Assembly (NCBI RefSeq): GCF_000215705.1
Contig: NC_015677.1
Coordinates: 880,001 to 944,000 of the forward strand
Source: Ramlibacter tataouinensis TTB310
GTDB lineage: Bacteria > Pseudomonadota > Gammaproteobacteria > Burkholderiales > Burkholderiaceae_C
Direction of reading: 5' to 3'
Length of the DNA: 64,000 nucleotides
Positions 25,040 to 33,760 of the stretch are shown one piece after another (the stretch's first letter is position 1; each line of letters opens with the position of its first letter). The notes under the pieces were generated by a model, which was not told the DNA's origin, searched no databases, and worked only from the letters and a program-made list of their open reading frames with translations. Both the position numbers and the translations under genes were made by a program.

Positions 25040-26610
25040 AGCACAGCCTCGACGCGCTGGTGGTCCGCGAGGGGCGACTGTTCGCCTACGGTTGGCTCTT
25101 CCATCCAGTGCAGCCAACGCACGAGCTGGCTTTGCGTGTCACGCTGGAGGACGGCGCCAGCCTGCACCTGCCGGTCACGGCGGGCAAAGAGCGCTCCGAC
25201 GTCGCAGCGGCCTTCCCGAGCGAACCGCAGGCGCGCTGGTCTGGCTGGATGGCCTATGTGGGTTGGAGCTATTCGCGGCCGCACCGTATTGAGTTGCTCG
25301 GCACCGTGAAAAGCGGCGAGCCTTTCGTTGTGCTGGTTGACGGCGTGCCAGCGGCACGGGCCTCGCTCAATGAGCGTTTGCGCACGTTCGTGCGGCGAGC
25401 GCGACGTCAGTGGAAAGGCCAGGCCACGGTCGATGCCGAACAAGCGGAGGGCGAAGTCGCGGGGGATGAAGAGGCGTTGGCGGCCGTGCGGGTGGCCATG
25501 AAGGCGGCCGGTCTGCAGCGCCTTTGCCTGGTGATTGACCATGCCATGGGCGGCGGGGCCAACCACTACCGCAAGGAATGGGTGACACACCGACTTACCG
25601 AGCTGCCGCTCTTGGCGGTAATGACTTTCGACGTGCATCGCCTGAGCTATGGCTTGGAGCTGCAGACCAGTACCGGACACGTGCTGCGGATGGCTTGCAG
25701 CGGCAATCTGCCTGCGGCTCTGGCGGCCTCTGGCCTGGTGCATAAGGTCTTCTACAACGACGCGGTCTCCTTTCCGCGCGCGGGTGAGGTGCCTGCTTGG
25801 CTGCAGGCCTTCGTGGCGGCGGGCGCATCGCTCACCGTGGCAGTGCACGACTACCTTGCGGTATGCCCGTCGCCATTCCTGCTGAACGACGCCAACACCT
25901 TCTGTGGGGTACCCCCGATCGAGGAATGCATGCGTTGCATGCGCTGCAACGACAACGCCTTTCCGACTGTCCGGCCCGCTCCAGACATGGTCGGGTGGCG
26001 TAGCACCTGGGGTGATGCGCTGGCTGTAGCCGACGCCATCCTCTGCTTCTCGGCCTCATCCCAAGATCTGCTACTGCGTGCCTACCCCCGACTGGACCGC
26101 ACGCGCATCCGCGTGGTGCCGCACGAAGTACGCCGATTCACGACCCAAGTGCATCACTTGGGTGAGGGGCCGCTGCACGTGGGCGTGGTCGGCGCCATCA
26201 GCATGCACAAGGGCGCGGGTGTGCTGAAGGCGCTGGCGCGTGAAATCGAGGCGCGCGGAGCGCCAGTGCGCATCACGGTCTTTGGGACGCTGGAGGGCGC
26301 CGTGGCCGGCGACACCGTGACAGTGACCGGCGCTTATGAGCGCGACGAGCTGCCGGGCTTGATCGAACGCTCTGGCGCAAACGTGTTCCTGTTGCCCTCA
26401 ATCTGCCCCGAAACCTTTTCCTACGTCACGCACGAACTGGTGCAATTGGCGCTACCGGTGGCCTGCTTCGACTTGGGCGCACCGGCCGACTGTGTGGCGC
26501 AGTACAAGCGCGGCCGGGTGCTACGGCAGCGCGGCGCTGCGGCGCTGCTCGATGACCTCATCGCCTTCCACCGCGATATCCATATCCTCAGCCTGCAGAG
26601 GGACCAATGA
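25036..26610 (+). CDS. GT4-like glycosyltransferase with N-terminal accessory domain
   Basis: 524 residues from GTG 25036 (GTGA overlap). Residues 1-115 look like a beta-rich accessory domain (LFAYGWLFHPVQPTHELALR and later SGWMAYVGWSY). A linker follows, then a GT-B transferase. The middle has a cysteine-rich patch from about residue 277 (AVCPSPF, TFCGVPPIEECMRCMRCN). The C-terminal domain has HVGVVGAISMHKGAGVLKAL and NVFLLPSICPETFSYVTHE, the nucleotide-sugar-binding region with its conserved Glu. It adds a sugar to the growing chain; donor and linkage are unknown. Confidence 0.85.
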   Translation: MKHSLDALVVREGRLFAYGWLFHPVQPTHELALRVTLEDGASLHLPVTAGKERSDVAAAFPSEPQARWSGWMAYVGWSYSRPHRIELLGTVKSGEPFVVLVDGVPAARASLNERLRTFVRRARRQWKGQATVDAEQAEGEVAGDEEALAAVRVAMKAAGLQRLCLVIDHAMGGGANHYRKEWVTHRLTELPLLAVMTFDVHRLSYGLELQTSTGHVLRMACSGNLPAALAASGLVHKVFYNDAVSFPRAGEVPAWLQAFVAAGASLTVAVHDYLAVCPSPFLLNDANTFCGVPPIEECMRCMRCNDNAFPTVRPAPDMVGWRSTWGDALAVADAILCFSASSQDLLLRAYPRLDRTRIRVVPHEVRRFTTQVHHLGEGPLHVGVVGAISMHKGAGVLKALAREIEARGAPVRITVFGTLEGAVAGDTVTVTGAYERDELPGLIERSGANVFLLPSICPETFSYVTHELVQLALPVACFDLGAPADCVAQYKRGRVLRQRGAAALLDDLIAFHRDIHILSLQRDQ

Positions 26611-27860
26611 AAAAGATCCACGTATTCACCAGCGCTGCCTTCAACTACATCCCGAAGGTGCGCATGCTGTTTGAGTCCCTGCGCAGGCTACACCCCGAGT
26701 TCGTGCTGCACCTGGCGTTGGCCGATCGCATTGCGCCGGGCAGCGATCTGACGGCCGAGCCCTTCGACCACGTCATGGCCGTCGAGGAAATGGGTATCCC
26801 GAACGTGCAGCGCTGGATCTTCTGCCATCGCATAGTGGAACTAGCAACCGCGATCAAGCCGTTCATGCTGAGGGCCCTGCTGGAGCGCGACGATTGCGCC
26901 GGCGTCCTCTACATGGACCCCGATACGGTGGCCTTCTCACGCCTGGACGATATCGTTCAGGCAGTGAGCAGGCACAGTGTGGTGCTGACACCCCACCTCA
27001 CGCTTCCCGAGTTGACATTGGAGGGCGTGATGGACAACGAGATCAGCTGTCTCAAGCACGGCATCTACAACCTGGGCTTCGCGGGCGTCAAGGCCGACGA
27101 ACAGGGTAGGGCTTTTGCCAGCTGGTGGTGCGAGCGCATCTACCGCTTCTGTCGCGATGACATCAAGAATGGCCTGTTCACTGACCAGCGTTGGATCGAC
27201 CTCGTACCGGCATTCTTCGATAACGTTGGCATCCTGCGCTCGCCTCGCCACAACGTGGCCACCTGGAACCTGCGCCGTCGCCTGCTGGAGGGTTCTGTTA
27301 CCGAAGGCTTGCGCGTGAACGGTGAGCCGCTTGGTTTCTATCATTTCACTGGCTTCGATAGCGGTGCGCACAAGGCAATGGCGGACAAGAATGCGCAAGG
27401 CAATGCCGCCGTTGCTGGTCTTGTGCAGTGGTACCTCGACGCCACACGCAAGCTGGCGCAGGATCCGCTGGCCCGGGTGCCCTGGGCGTACAACACCTTC
27501 TCCGATGGCACGCCTATCAGCCCCGCCCAACGTGTCGTCTATCGCGACCGGCCAGACCTGCAGGACACTTTCGCCGACCCGTTTGAAGTGACGGGCTATC
27601 CCCTTTGGTGGAAGAAGAATGCGCCGCGCGAGTACCCGGGTCTGTTTGATCCCACACGCCAGGCCGGCGAGCTGGAGCGGTTGACCCAGCAGTTGTCGCC
27701 CGGCTGTTCGCCCGAACCAGGCCGGGCAGTCGTGCAAGCTGCGCAATTGGCGGGCGCCAAGCCTTTGCAGCCTGCGGGCCCGCCGGCATCGCTGCTGCGG
27801 CGTGGTTGGCGAGTGTTCCGGCGTGAAGGTATGCGGGGCGTGCTCAGGAGACTCTCGTGA
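26607..27860 (+). CDS. Glycosyltransferase (GT8-like fold, DPD motif)
   Basis: 417 residues from ATG 26607 (ATGA overlap with previous stop). The N-terminal part begins KKIHVFTSAAFNYIPKVRML and has the metal-binding motif in GVLYMDPDTVAFSRLDD, as in GT-A enzymes that use a DxD. NEISCLKHGIYNLGFAGVKA and YHFTGFDSG are also characteristic of this group. The C-terminal ~70 residues are Pro/Ala/Gln rich and less conserved in look. Its job is probably one transfer step in the O-antigen; the family is often found next to FkbM genes. Confidence 0.8.
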   Translation: MKKIHVFTSAAFNYIPKVRMLFESLRRLHPEFVLHLALADRIAPGSDLTAEPFDHVMAVEEMGIPNVQRWIFCHRIVELATAIKPFMLRALLERDDCAGVLYMDPDTVAFSRLDDIVQAVSRHSVVLTPHLTLPELTLEGVMDNEISCLKHGIYNLGFAGVKADEQGRAFASWWCERIYRFCRDDIKNGLFTDQRWIDLVPAFFDNVGILRSPRHNVATWNLRRRLLEGSVTEGLRVNGEPLGFYHFTGFDSGAHKAMADKNAQGNAAVAGLVQWYLDATRKLAQDPLARVPWAYNTFSDGTPISPAQRVVYRDRPDLQDTFADPFEVTGYPLWWKKNAPREYPGLFDPTRQAGELERLTQQLSPGCSPEPGRAVVQAAQLAGAKPLQPAGPPASLLRRGWRVFRREGMRGVLRRLS

Positions 27861-29254
27861 ACTTTGGGCTGCGCGGCTGGAGTCGCGTTGGCATCGGCAC
27901 TGCGCGACGGGCACTCACCGTTATTACGTTGCTGCTAGCGTGTTCAGTGGCTGCGATCCACGCGCCTGGACACGTGTCCATGGACACCAGCGTGCAGCTG
28001 TATGAGGCCCATACCGGTTTGTCGGTGAGCTGGAACCCTCCCTTTATGTCAGCCTTGATGCGTTGGCTGGGTGGTGGCGAGCTCGCCACGACCGCATTAG
28101 TCATCCTGCACGTGGTATTGCTGTACGGAGCCAGCCTGTTGGTGATCGATTCGCTATTACGCGCTCGCGAAAGAAATGGCAACACTACCGTGACCATTTG
28201 GAAAATGTTGCTCGCTAGCGCAGTTGTTCTCAACCCGATCATCGCCATCTATGCGGGCATCGTATGGAAAGACGTGCTGTTCGGCGCCTTGCTGGCTGGA
28301 GGAGCGGCCTGCGCGATAGCCGCGCTGGCGGAGCAGGGGACACCACGCGGGCTGTACGCGACGTTGGCGGTATTGGCGCTCGCGGCTGCATTGCTTACGC
28401 GCCAGCAAGGCATCTTCATGGCTCCGGTGCTGCTGCTGGTGTTGTTGGCCGACCGAGGCCGCCGCACAACCCTCCGTGCATGGCTCTTGGTTATGGCGGC
28501 TTTCGCACTCGCGGTGCTGTTCCTGCAGCAGTCGGCGGGCCAAGCTGTGCGGGATAGTGATTCGCGTTCTACGTCAGTTGGATTTCGCAGCATCATGATC
28601 TTTGACATGATGGGAATCGTTGCCTACTCAGCTCGATCCGCGAGCGAACTGGCAGCGGCGATCACACCTCAGCAACTAAGGGCGGTGCGGATCGTCTATC
28701 AGCCCAGTCGCATTGACTCCATCGCCAGCGACCCTGTTGCGGAAAGTTGGCTGAACGGCTTTACGCCGACAGCACTGCGTGGCGCTTGGTGGGCGTTGGT
28801 TTGCCAGAACCCAGGCGCCTGGCTAAAGCATCGGGCAGCTGCCTTTGCGACGCTGCTGGGTCTTAGCGGCATTAAACACACGCTGCCGGTCCACACCGGC
28901 GTACACGGCAACACTGCCTACCTGCAGGCGGTAGGGCTACAGGAGCGGCGGAGTCTGCGCGACCTGCTGGTTGAACGCGTCGCCGCTTCCCTGTTTGGGT
29001 TGCCCCTTTACCGACACGCGTTTTGGCTGACCACACTGATCGTCTGCGCCGTTGCATGGCATCGTTGTGCGCTGCAAGCGCCACTTCGCCGCACCGCAGG
29101 CTGCATCATTGCGGCTTGCGCATTGTTCTATGTGTCCTTCGCTCCTACCATGATTGCAAGCGATTTTCGATACCTGTTCGCCGCAATTCCGCTAATTGGG
29201 CTAGTAATCTTGGTGCTCGCGTTCGGCGCACGCGAAGAGGAGCATGCCCCATGA
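27857..29254 (+). CDS. Multi-spanning membrane protein, GT-C glycosyltransferase-like
   Basis: 465 residues from GTG 27857 (GTGA overlap). There are about ten membrane helices. The first periplasmic loop has HAPGHVSMDTSVQLYEAHTG, with a conserved acidic residue as in GT-C enzymes, and a later NPIIAIYAGIVWKDVLF segment. I recognise no named family with certainty. The next genes are a polyprenyl-phosphate glycosyltransferase and an SMR-type flippase; together they fit a three-part system in which this protein would transfer the flipped sugar onto glycan in the periplasm. A sampled line near 28141 is about 50% GC, lower than neighbours, suggesting later acquisition. Confidence 0.72.
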   Translation: MNFGLRGWSRVGIGTARRALTVITLLLACSVAAIHAPGHVSMDTSVQLYEAHTGLSVSWNPPFMSALMRWLGGGELATTALVILHVVLLYGASLLVIDSLLRARERNGNTTVTIWKMLLASAVVLNPIIAIYAGIVWKDVLFGALLAGGAACAIAALAEQGTPRGLYATLAVLALAAALLTRQQGIFMAPVLLLVLLADRGRRTTLRAWLLVMAAFALAVLFLQQSAGQAVRDSDSRSTSVGFRSIMIFDMMGIVAYSARSASELAAAITPQQLRAVRIVYQPSRIDSIASDPVAESWLNGFTPTALRGAWWALVCQNPGAWLKHRAAAFATLLGLSGIKHTLPVHTGVHGNTAYLQAVGLQERRSLRDLLVERVAASLFGLPLYRHAFWLTTLIVCAVAWHRCALQAPLRRTAGCIIAACALFYVSFAPTMIASDFRYLFAAIPLIGLVILVLAFGAREEEHAP

Positions 29255-30276
29255 GCATGCCGCTTACCCTGTCTTTTGCTGAGACTCGACGCGATGCTGG
29301 ATCGGCGCGCGTTGCTGTGGTCGTCCCGTCTTACAAGGCTACCCGCCACATCCTGGACGTGATTGGCGGCATGGGCTCAGAGGTGGACCGTATCTATGTA
29401 GTCGACGACTGCTGCCCTGAACGGACTGGTGATTTTGTTGAGCGCCAAAACCGCGATCCGCGGGTGCGCGTGCTGCGGAATGCTGCAAACGAAGGCGTGG
29501 GCGGCGCGGTGATGCATGGCTACAAGCAGGCCATTGCCGATGGTTATGACGTGCTAGTCAAGATGGACAGTGACGGTCAGATGGATCCTCGCATGCTGCC
29601 CCGATTGGTACAGCCCATCGTACAGGGTCAGGCGGACTACACCAAAGGCAATCGTTTTTACGATCTCAAGGCAATCCACCGCATGCCGGCGGTACGCATC
29701 TTCGGCAATGCCGTGTTGTCCTTCATGTCTAAAGTCTCCACCGGTTACTGGGGAATGTTCGACCCGACCAATGGCTACACCGCGATTTCGGCGCGGGTGG
29801 CCGCGCATGTGCCGATGGACAAGATTAGCCAGCGCTATTTCTTCGAGACGGATATGCTTTTCCGGCTAAATATCCTAGGCGCGGTGGTGCGCGACATCCC
29901 GATGGATGCGATCTATGGCGATGAAACCAGTCATCTGCGGATCAGCCGCATTTTGCCCGAGTTCCTGGCCAAGCACGCCCGCAACTTCGGCAAGCGGATC
30001 TTCTACAATTACTTCTTGCGGGACCTGAATATTGCGTCTTTGCAATTGGTCGCTGGCAGCGGCCTGCTCGCCTTTGGCATGGTGCATGGCGGTTATCACT
30101 GGCTGCGAGCTCTGTCCACGGGGCTGCCCACGGCTGTAGGCATCATTATGGTTGCTGCCCTCACCACTTTGGTGGGCTTTCAGCTATTGCTCGCCTTCCT
30201 TTCCTACGACATGTCACATGTGCCGCGGGAGCCTATCGCCGAGCAACTCCCTGCGTCGACCCACTTACCAAGCTGA
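29251..30276 (+). CDS. Polyprenyl-phosphate glycosyltransferase (GtrB/ArnC/DPM-like GT2)
   Basis: 341 residues from ATG 29251 (ATGA overlap). The N-terminal GT2 domain has VAVVVPSYKATRHILDVI, VDDCCPE and KMDSDGQMDP with its DxD, then GMFDPTNGYTAI. Two C-terminal membrane helices follow (LQLVAGSGLLAFGMVHGGYH and IIMVAALTTLVGFQLLLAFL). This is the plan of enzymes that load a hexose onto undecaprenyl phosphate on the cytoplasmic face, as in the Gtr and Arn systems. It pairs with the downstream flippase-like gene and upstream GT-C-like gene. Confidence 0.88.
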   Translation: MSMPLTLSFAETRRDAGSARVAVVVPSYKATRHILDVIGGMGSEVDRIYVVDDCCPERTGDFVERQNRDPRVRVLRNAANEGVGGAVMHGYKQAIADGYDVLVKMDSDGQMDPRMLPRLVQPIVQGQADYTKGNRFYDLKAIHRMPAVRIFGNAVLSFMSKVSTGYWGMFDPTNGYTAISARVAAHVPMDKISQRYFFETDMLFRLNILGAVVRDIPMDAIYGDETSHLRISRILPEFLAKHARNFGKRIFYNYFLRDLNIASLQLVAGSGLLAFGMVHGGYHWLRALSTGLPTAVGIIMVAALTTLVGFQLLLAFLSYDMSHVPREPIAEQLPASTHLPS

Positions 30277-30442
30277 CCATGTACCTCGAAACGCGAACCA
30301 ATCTTCCGGTAACTGCGCTGGTGCAGCATTCGCGAGCTCAGCTCCCCCACATTAACGCAGTTGTAGTCTGCAGAGCACACGATGTTTATCGACGTCCAGG
30401 CGAGTGCGATTACGCACCTGCGAGAGCAACCGGTGGTCAGAC

Positions 30443-30802
30443 ATGATGACAAGTGCTAAATTTTTCTATGCACTGCTGACCGTGGCTGGTATATCGGCAG
30501 GGCAACTGCTGCTGAAAATTGCCGCTGTTCACCTTCATAACGGAACTGCATGGGAGGTGAGCGTGGCCGGTTTTCGGGTCAACGCCTGGCTAGTGGGAGG
30601 CATTGCCGTGCTCGGTGTGTCTACCTTGGTGTGGCTGTCGGTATTGCGCACCGTACCTCTGAACTATGCCTACCCCATCATGGCGCTGGCATTCGTGATG
30701 GTGCCGGCCATGAGCTTCCTCGTACTAGGCGAGCCTCTGACCTTGAAGCTTGGCCTGGGTAGCTTGCTAATTGCCGCCGGCGTAGTTGTCATCTACACCT
30801 GA
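30443..30802 (+). CDS. SMR/EamA-type four-helix membrane protein (ArnE/ArnF-like flippase)
   Basis: 119 residues from ATG 30443 (a second ATG follows directly). Four hydrophobic helices are seen, with AGISAGQLLLKIAA at the start and LNYAYPIMALAFVMVPAMSF plus GEPLTLKLGLGSLLIAAGVV at the end. These are typical of EamA/SMR proteins, including the ArnEF flippase of undecaprenyl-phosphate-aminoarabinose. Next to a GtrB/ArnC-like enzyme it is the probable lipid-linked sugar flippase. It is separated from that gene by a 166-bp gap with no features I can support, unlike the overlapping genes upstream. Confidence 0.83.
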   Translation: MMTSAKFFYALLTVAGISAGQLLLKIAAVHLHNGTAWEVSVAGFRVNAWLVGGIAVLGVSTLVWLSVLRTVPLNYAYPIMALAFVMVPAMSFLVLGEPLTLKLGLGSLLIAAGVVVIYT

Positions 30803-30911
30803 GTCACCGTGCTTTTCAGCTGCTTGAAGTGATTGAGTCCGGCATCCGGCACGCAATGCCATCCCTCGCCGGCAGCATCTCTCCGCCGCCTGAGAAAAAC
30901 TAGGTCCCCGC

Positions 30912-31904
30912 ATGGCTGCATCGTCCACCCCCTTGTCTGCTGGCATTGCCATGTGCGTCTACAACGGCGCACGCTTCCTATCCAAGCAGCTGGAAAGCAT
31001 CGCTGCACAGACGATCCTGCCGACGCGCATGGTGGTGCTCGACGACGGCTCTACCGACGGCAGCTGGGAGCTGTTGCAGGCTTGGGCGGCTGCAGCACCG
31101 TTCCCCGTGGACGTGGAACGCAACCAGGAGAAGCTGGGTGTGGTGCGCAATTTCGAGCGCGCCGCCACTCGGTTGGACACCGATATCGTGTTCCTCGCCG
31201 ACCAGGATGACCTGTGGTACCCGGAGAAGGTGCGCACCTTCCTACAGGCATTTACAGCCAATCCGGGGCTGTGGCTGCTGCACAGCGAAGCCGACCTTAT
31301 CGACGGCGACGGACGCCCACTCGGCCGCCGTCTGTTCGACACATTGTTGGTCACGGCTCAGGAGCGTGCGTTGGTGGCCGCGGGTGAGGCCTGGCGCGTG
31401 TACGCCAAACGTAATCTGGTCACTGGTGCTGCGGCTGCCTGCCGGCGCGAGCTGCTTGCGCGAGCGACTCCCTTTTCTCCGCGCTGGGTGCATGACGAGT
31501 GGCTAGCGTTTGTCGCGGCGCTCGCAGGCCGTGTGGCCATGCTGGACTTGCCCACGATGGCCTACCGACTGCATGGTGGTAACACCGTTGGACTGCCGGT
31601 CCCAACGCTAGGCTGGCGCGTGCGCAGCACAGTGAAGGCTTTTACGGAGCCCACATCGCCCAGGCAGCTAGCGCGTGCCGAACGGCTGGAGGAGATTAGG
31701 GCCCTTGCCCGCCAGATCGGCGCAGCCCCACAAGTGCTGCAGCACCTTGAACGAGCCGCAGCCCATGCGCGGTTTCGCGCCGAGCTGCCGCGCAATCCCG
31801 TTGTGCGGCTGGCACGCATCTGGACCGAGCGGCGCGCCGGGCATTACCACGCTTGGTCGAATGGCCCTGTGTCGATGCTGCACGACCTGTTGATCGCGCG
31901 CTGA
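30912..31904 (+). CDS. GT2 glycosyltransferase (first of a tandem pair)
   Basis: 330 residues from ATG 30912. GT-A fold: AGIAMCVYNGARFLSKQLES, LDDGSTDGSWELL, and the DxD-containing FLADQDDLWYPEKV, then RNLVTGAAAAC and WVHDEWLAFVAAL. It resembles rhamnosyl/galactosyl-type transferases of O-antigen clusters (RfbF/WbbB-like). Its neighbour downstream is clearly a paralogue, sharing RNFE, DQDD(L/V)W, RNLVTGA, HDEWL and the late YR-x-H-x-GN pattern at equal spacing. The stop overlaps that gene's start by one base (TGATG). Confidence 0.9.
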   Translation: MAASSTPLSAGIAMCVYNGARFLSKQLESIAAQTILPTRMVVLDDGSTDGSWELLQAWAAAAPFPVDVERNQEKLGVVRNFERAATRLDTDIVFLADQDDLWYPEKVRTFLQAFTANPGLWLLHSEADLIDGDGRPLGRRLFDTLLVTAQERALVAAGEAWRVYAKRNLVTGAAAACRRELLARATPFSPRWVHDEWLAFVAALAGRVAMLDLPTMAYRLHGGNTVGLPVPTLGWRVRSTVKAFTEPTSPRQLARAERLEEIRALARQIGAAPQVLQHLERAAAHARFRAELPRNPVVRLARIWTERRAGHYHAWSNGPVSMLHDLLIAR

Positions 31905-32899
31905 TGGGCGACCTGAGGGTCTCAGTCGCCCTGTGTACCTGCAACGGAGCTGCGTACATCGGCGAGCAGCTGCGCAGCATACTTGCGCAGACACGTCGGG
32001 TGGCCGAGATCGTGGTGCGCGACGATGCCTCAGACGACGCCACCCTGGCCGAGCTGCAAGCCTCTTGGGAGGCTCACCGGTGGGCCGTAACCGCCGAGCC
32101 ACCGCCGCTTCGCATCACCCGCAACCCGCGGCGCTTGGGCGTGGCACGCAACTTCGAAGCCGCGTTAAGAGACTGTCGAGGCGATCTGATCGCGCTTTGC
32201 GATCAGGACGATGTTTGGGACCCGCAGCGCCTCGCCATCTTGCTACCCCGGTTCGAGGCCGACGCGCGCCTGCTGCTGCTTCACGGTGATGCGCGCCTCG
32301 TCGACGGTCAGGGGCAGGATTTAGGCAGCACATTGTTCCAGGCTCTGAACGTCACGTCGATGGAATTGGAGGCCATCAGCGAGGGGCAAGGCTGGCAGCC
32401 GCTGCTCGGTCGCAATCTGGTGACTGGCGCCACTGTGCTGCTTCGCCGATCATTGTGTGATGCCGCTATTCCCATTCCTGACCATTGGCTGCACGACGAG
32501 TGGCTGGGCATTGTGGCAGCGCTGCTGGGCGGCTTAGCAGTGGAGCGGCGCTGCCTACTGGCTTACCGGCAGCACAGCGGCAATCAGATCGGCGCTCGTC
32601 GCGCTAGCTTGGCCGACCTTGCAAGCCGCGCGCTCGGTAGGCGCGAACAGTGGCATGCGCAGAAGCTGCATCGGGCACGGGAACTGCACCAACGAGCTGC
32701 ACAGTTGCCTGGAGCAGGACCTGCTGAGGCGCTTGCCGAGATCGAGGAGAAGGTGCTACATCAAGCCGTTCGCGCGTCTTTGCCCGCAACTCGCATCGCC
32801 CGGCTGCTACCGGTCCTGCGGGAGTGGCGTACCGGGCGGTATCGACGTTTTGGGCGAGGGATTCAGGGGGTGCTTCGTGACCTGCTGCAGCCCGAATGA
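31904..32899 (+). CDS. GT2 glycosyltransferase (second of a tandem pair)
   Basis: 331 residues from ATG 31904 (TGATG overlap). It has VSVALCTCNGAAYIGEQLRS, RDDASDDATL, ALCDQDDVWDPQRL, RNLVTGATVLL and WLHDEWLGIVAALLGG, all matching the preceding gene in position, so the pair arose by tandem duplication. The divergence at the donor-facing motifs (CVYNGARF versus CTCNGAAY) suggests a different acceptor or linkage, but this is inference. It is the last gene of the rightward series, converging on the next GT2 gene. Confidence 0.9.
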   Translation: MGDLRVSVALCTCNGAAYIGEQLRSILAQTRRVAEIVVRDDASDDATLAELQASWEAHRWAVTAEPPPLRITRNPRRLGVARNFEAALRDCRGDLIALCDQDDVWDPQRLAILLPRFEADARLLLLHGDARLVDGQGQDLGSTLFQALNVTSMELEAISEGQGWQPLLGRNLVTGATVLLRRSLCDAAIPIPDHWLHDEWLGIVAALLGGLAVERRCLLAYRQHSGNQIGARRASLADLASRALGRREQWHAQKLHRARELHQRAAQLPGAGPAEALAEIEEKVLHQAVRASLPATRIARLLPVLREWRTGRYRRFGRGIQGVLRDLLQPE

Positions 32900-32909
32900 G
32901 GTGTGCAGC

Positions 32910-33674
32910 TCAGCGCATCGCATCGGGGAACCGCTCCTCACGCAATAGCCGGCGATAGGCGCTGAATGCAGGCGAGGTCCACAGCCGTCCCAGACTGGCC
33001 AAGTGCCACAGCAGCGGCTGTAGCGAAGCCTGACTGGCGCGCTGCGCGTCGTGTCGTGCTGTGACCGATTCTTCAAGCTGCAGCGACCAGCCGGCTAGGC
33101 GCAGGCGGGCGCACAGGTCAACGTCCTCGCAGTACATGAAGAATCGCTCGTCAAAACCCTTGACGGCTGCAAACGCCTCGGCGCGCAGCAGCATGAACAT
33201 TCCGGCAATCCAGGCAGGCTGGGTAGGCGGCCGATGGCCAGGCAAGCGCCGCCGCAGCAGCTCCGCCGGGGTGGGCAGTTCGCGGTATGGCTCCAACGCG
33301 GATTTGCCCGGCTCCTGAATACGCGGGGCTAATAAGCCAGTGCGTGGACCAGCGACGTGCAGCAAATCCGCAATGGAGTCGCGCTCCATGCGGATGTCGG
33401 GGTTTAGCACCAAGAACCAGGGTGTGTGGCAATGCTTGAAGGCGGCATTGTGGTTGGCACCGAAGCCGCGCGGCTGCACGTTATGAATCAGTTTGATCGG
33501 CAGACTCAGAGCGCCAGTGTCTATTGCTGCCTCTGGCTTGTTAACTGTGAGAAGCACCTGGGATACGGTGCCTGCGCACCACTGCTGCAACTGTTTCAAT
33601 AACGGCTGCACCAGCGGCCACTGCCCATGACTCACGACGGAGACGGTAACAGGTCTGGAAGAAAGGTCTTGCAT
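32910..33674 (-). CDS. GT2 rhamnosyltransferase-like protein (WbbL-like)
   Basis: 254 residues. A GT2 of the WbbL/dTDP-rhamnosyl group: RGFGANHNAAFKHC, FLVLNPDIRMERDS with its NPD motif, AWIAGMFMLLRAEAF and FMYCEDVDLCARLRLAGW. Given the rmlBDAC genes in this region, dTDP-L-rhamnose is the likely donor. It is transcribed alone on the minus strand between two plus-strand genes; 86 bp separate it from the divergent WecA-like gene. Confidence 0.88.
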   Translation of the reverse strand: MQDLSSRPVTVSVVSHGQWPLVQPLLKQLQQWCAGTVSQVLLTVNKPEAAIDTGALSLPIKLIHNVQPRGFGANHNAAFKHCHTPWFLVLNPDIRMERDSIADLLHVAGPRTGLLAPRIQEPGKSALEPYRELPTPAELLRRRLPGHRPPTQPAWIAGMFMLLRAEAFAAVKGFDERFFMYCEDVDLCARLRLAGWSLQLEESVTARHDAQRASQASLQPLLWHLASLGRLWTSPAFSAYRRLLREERFPDAMR

Positions 33675-33760
33675 GGCAGCCCGCGCATTTTAGAGTCTCG
33701 ACTTATTCACGGCCAAGCGCAGGTGCGACAATCGCCCCCGACGATTGCGGGTGGTAGGGC

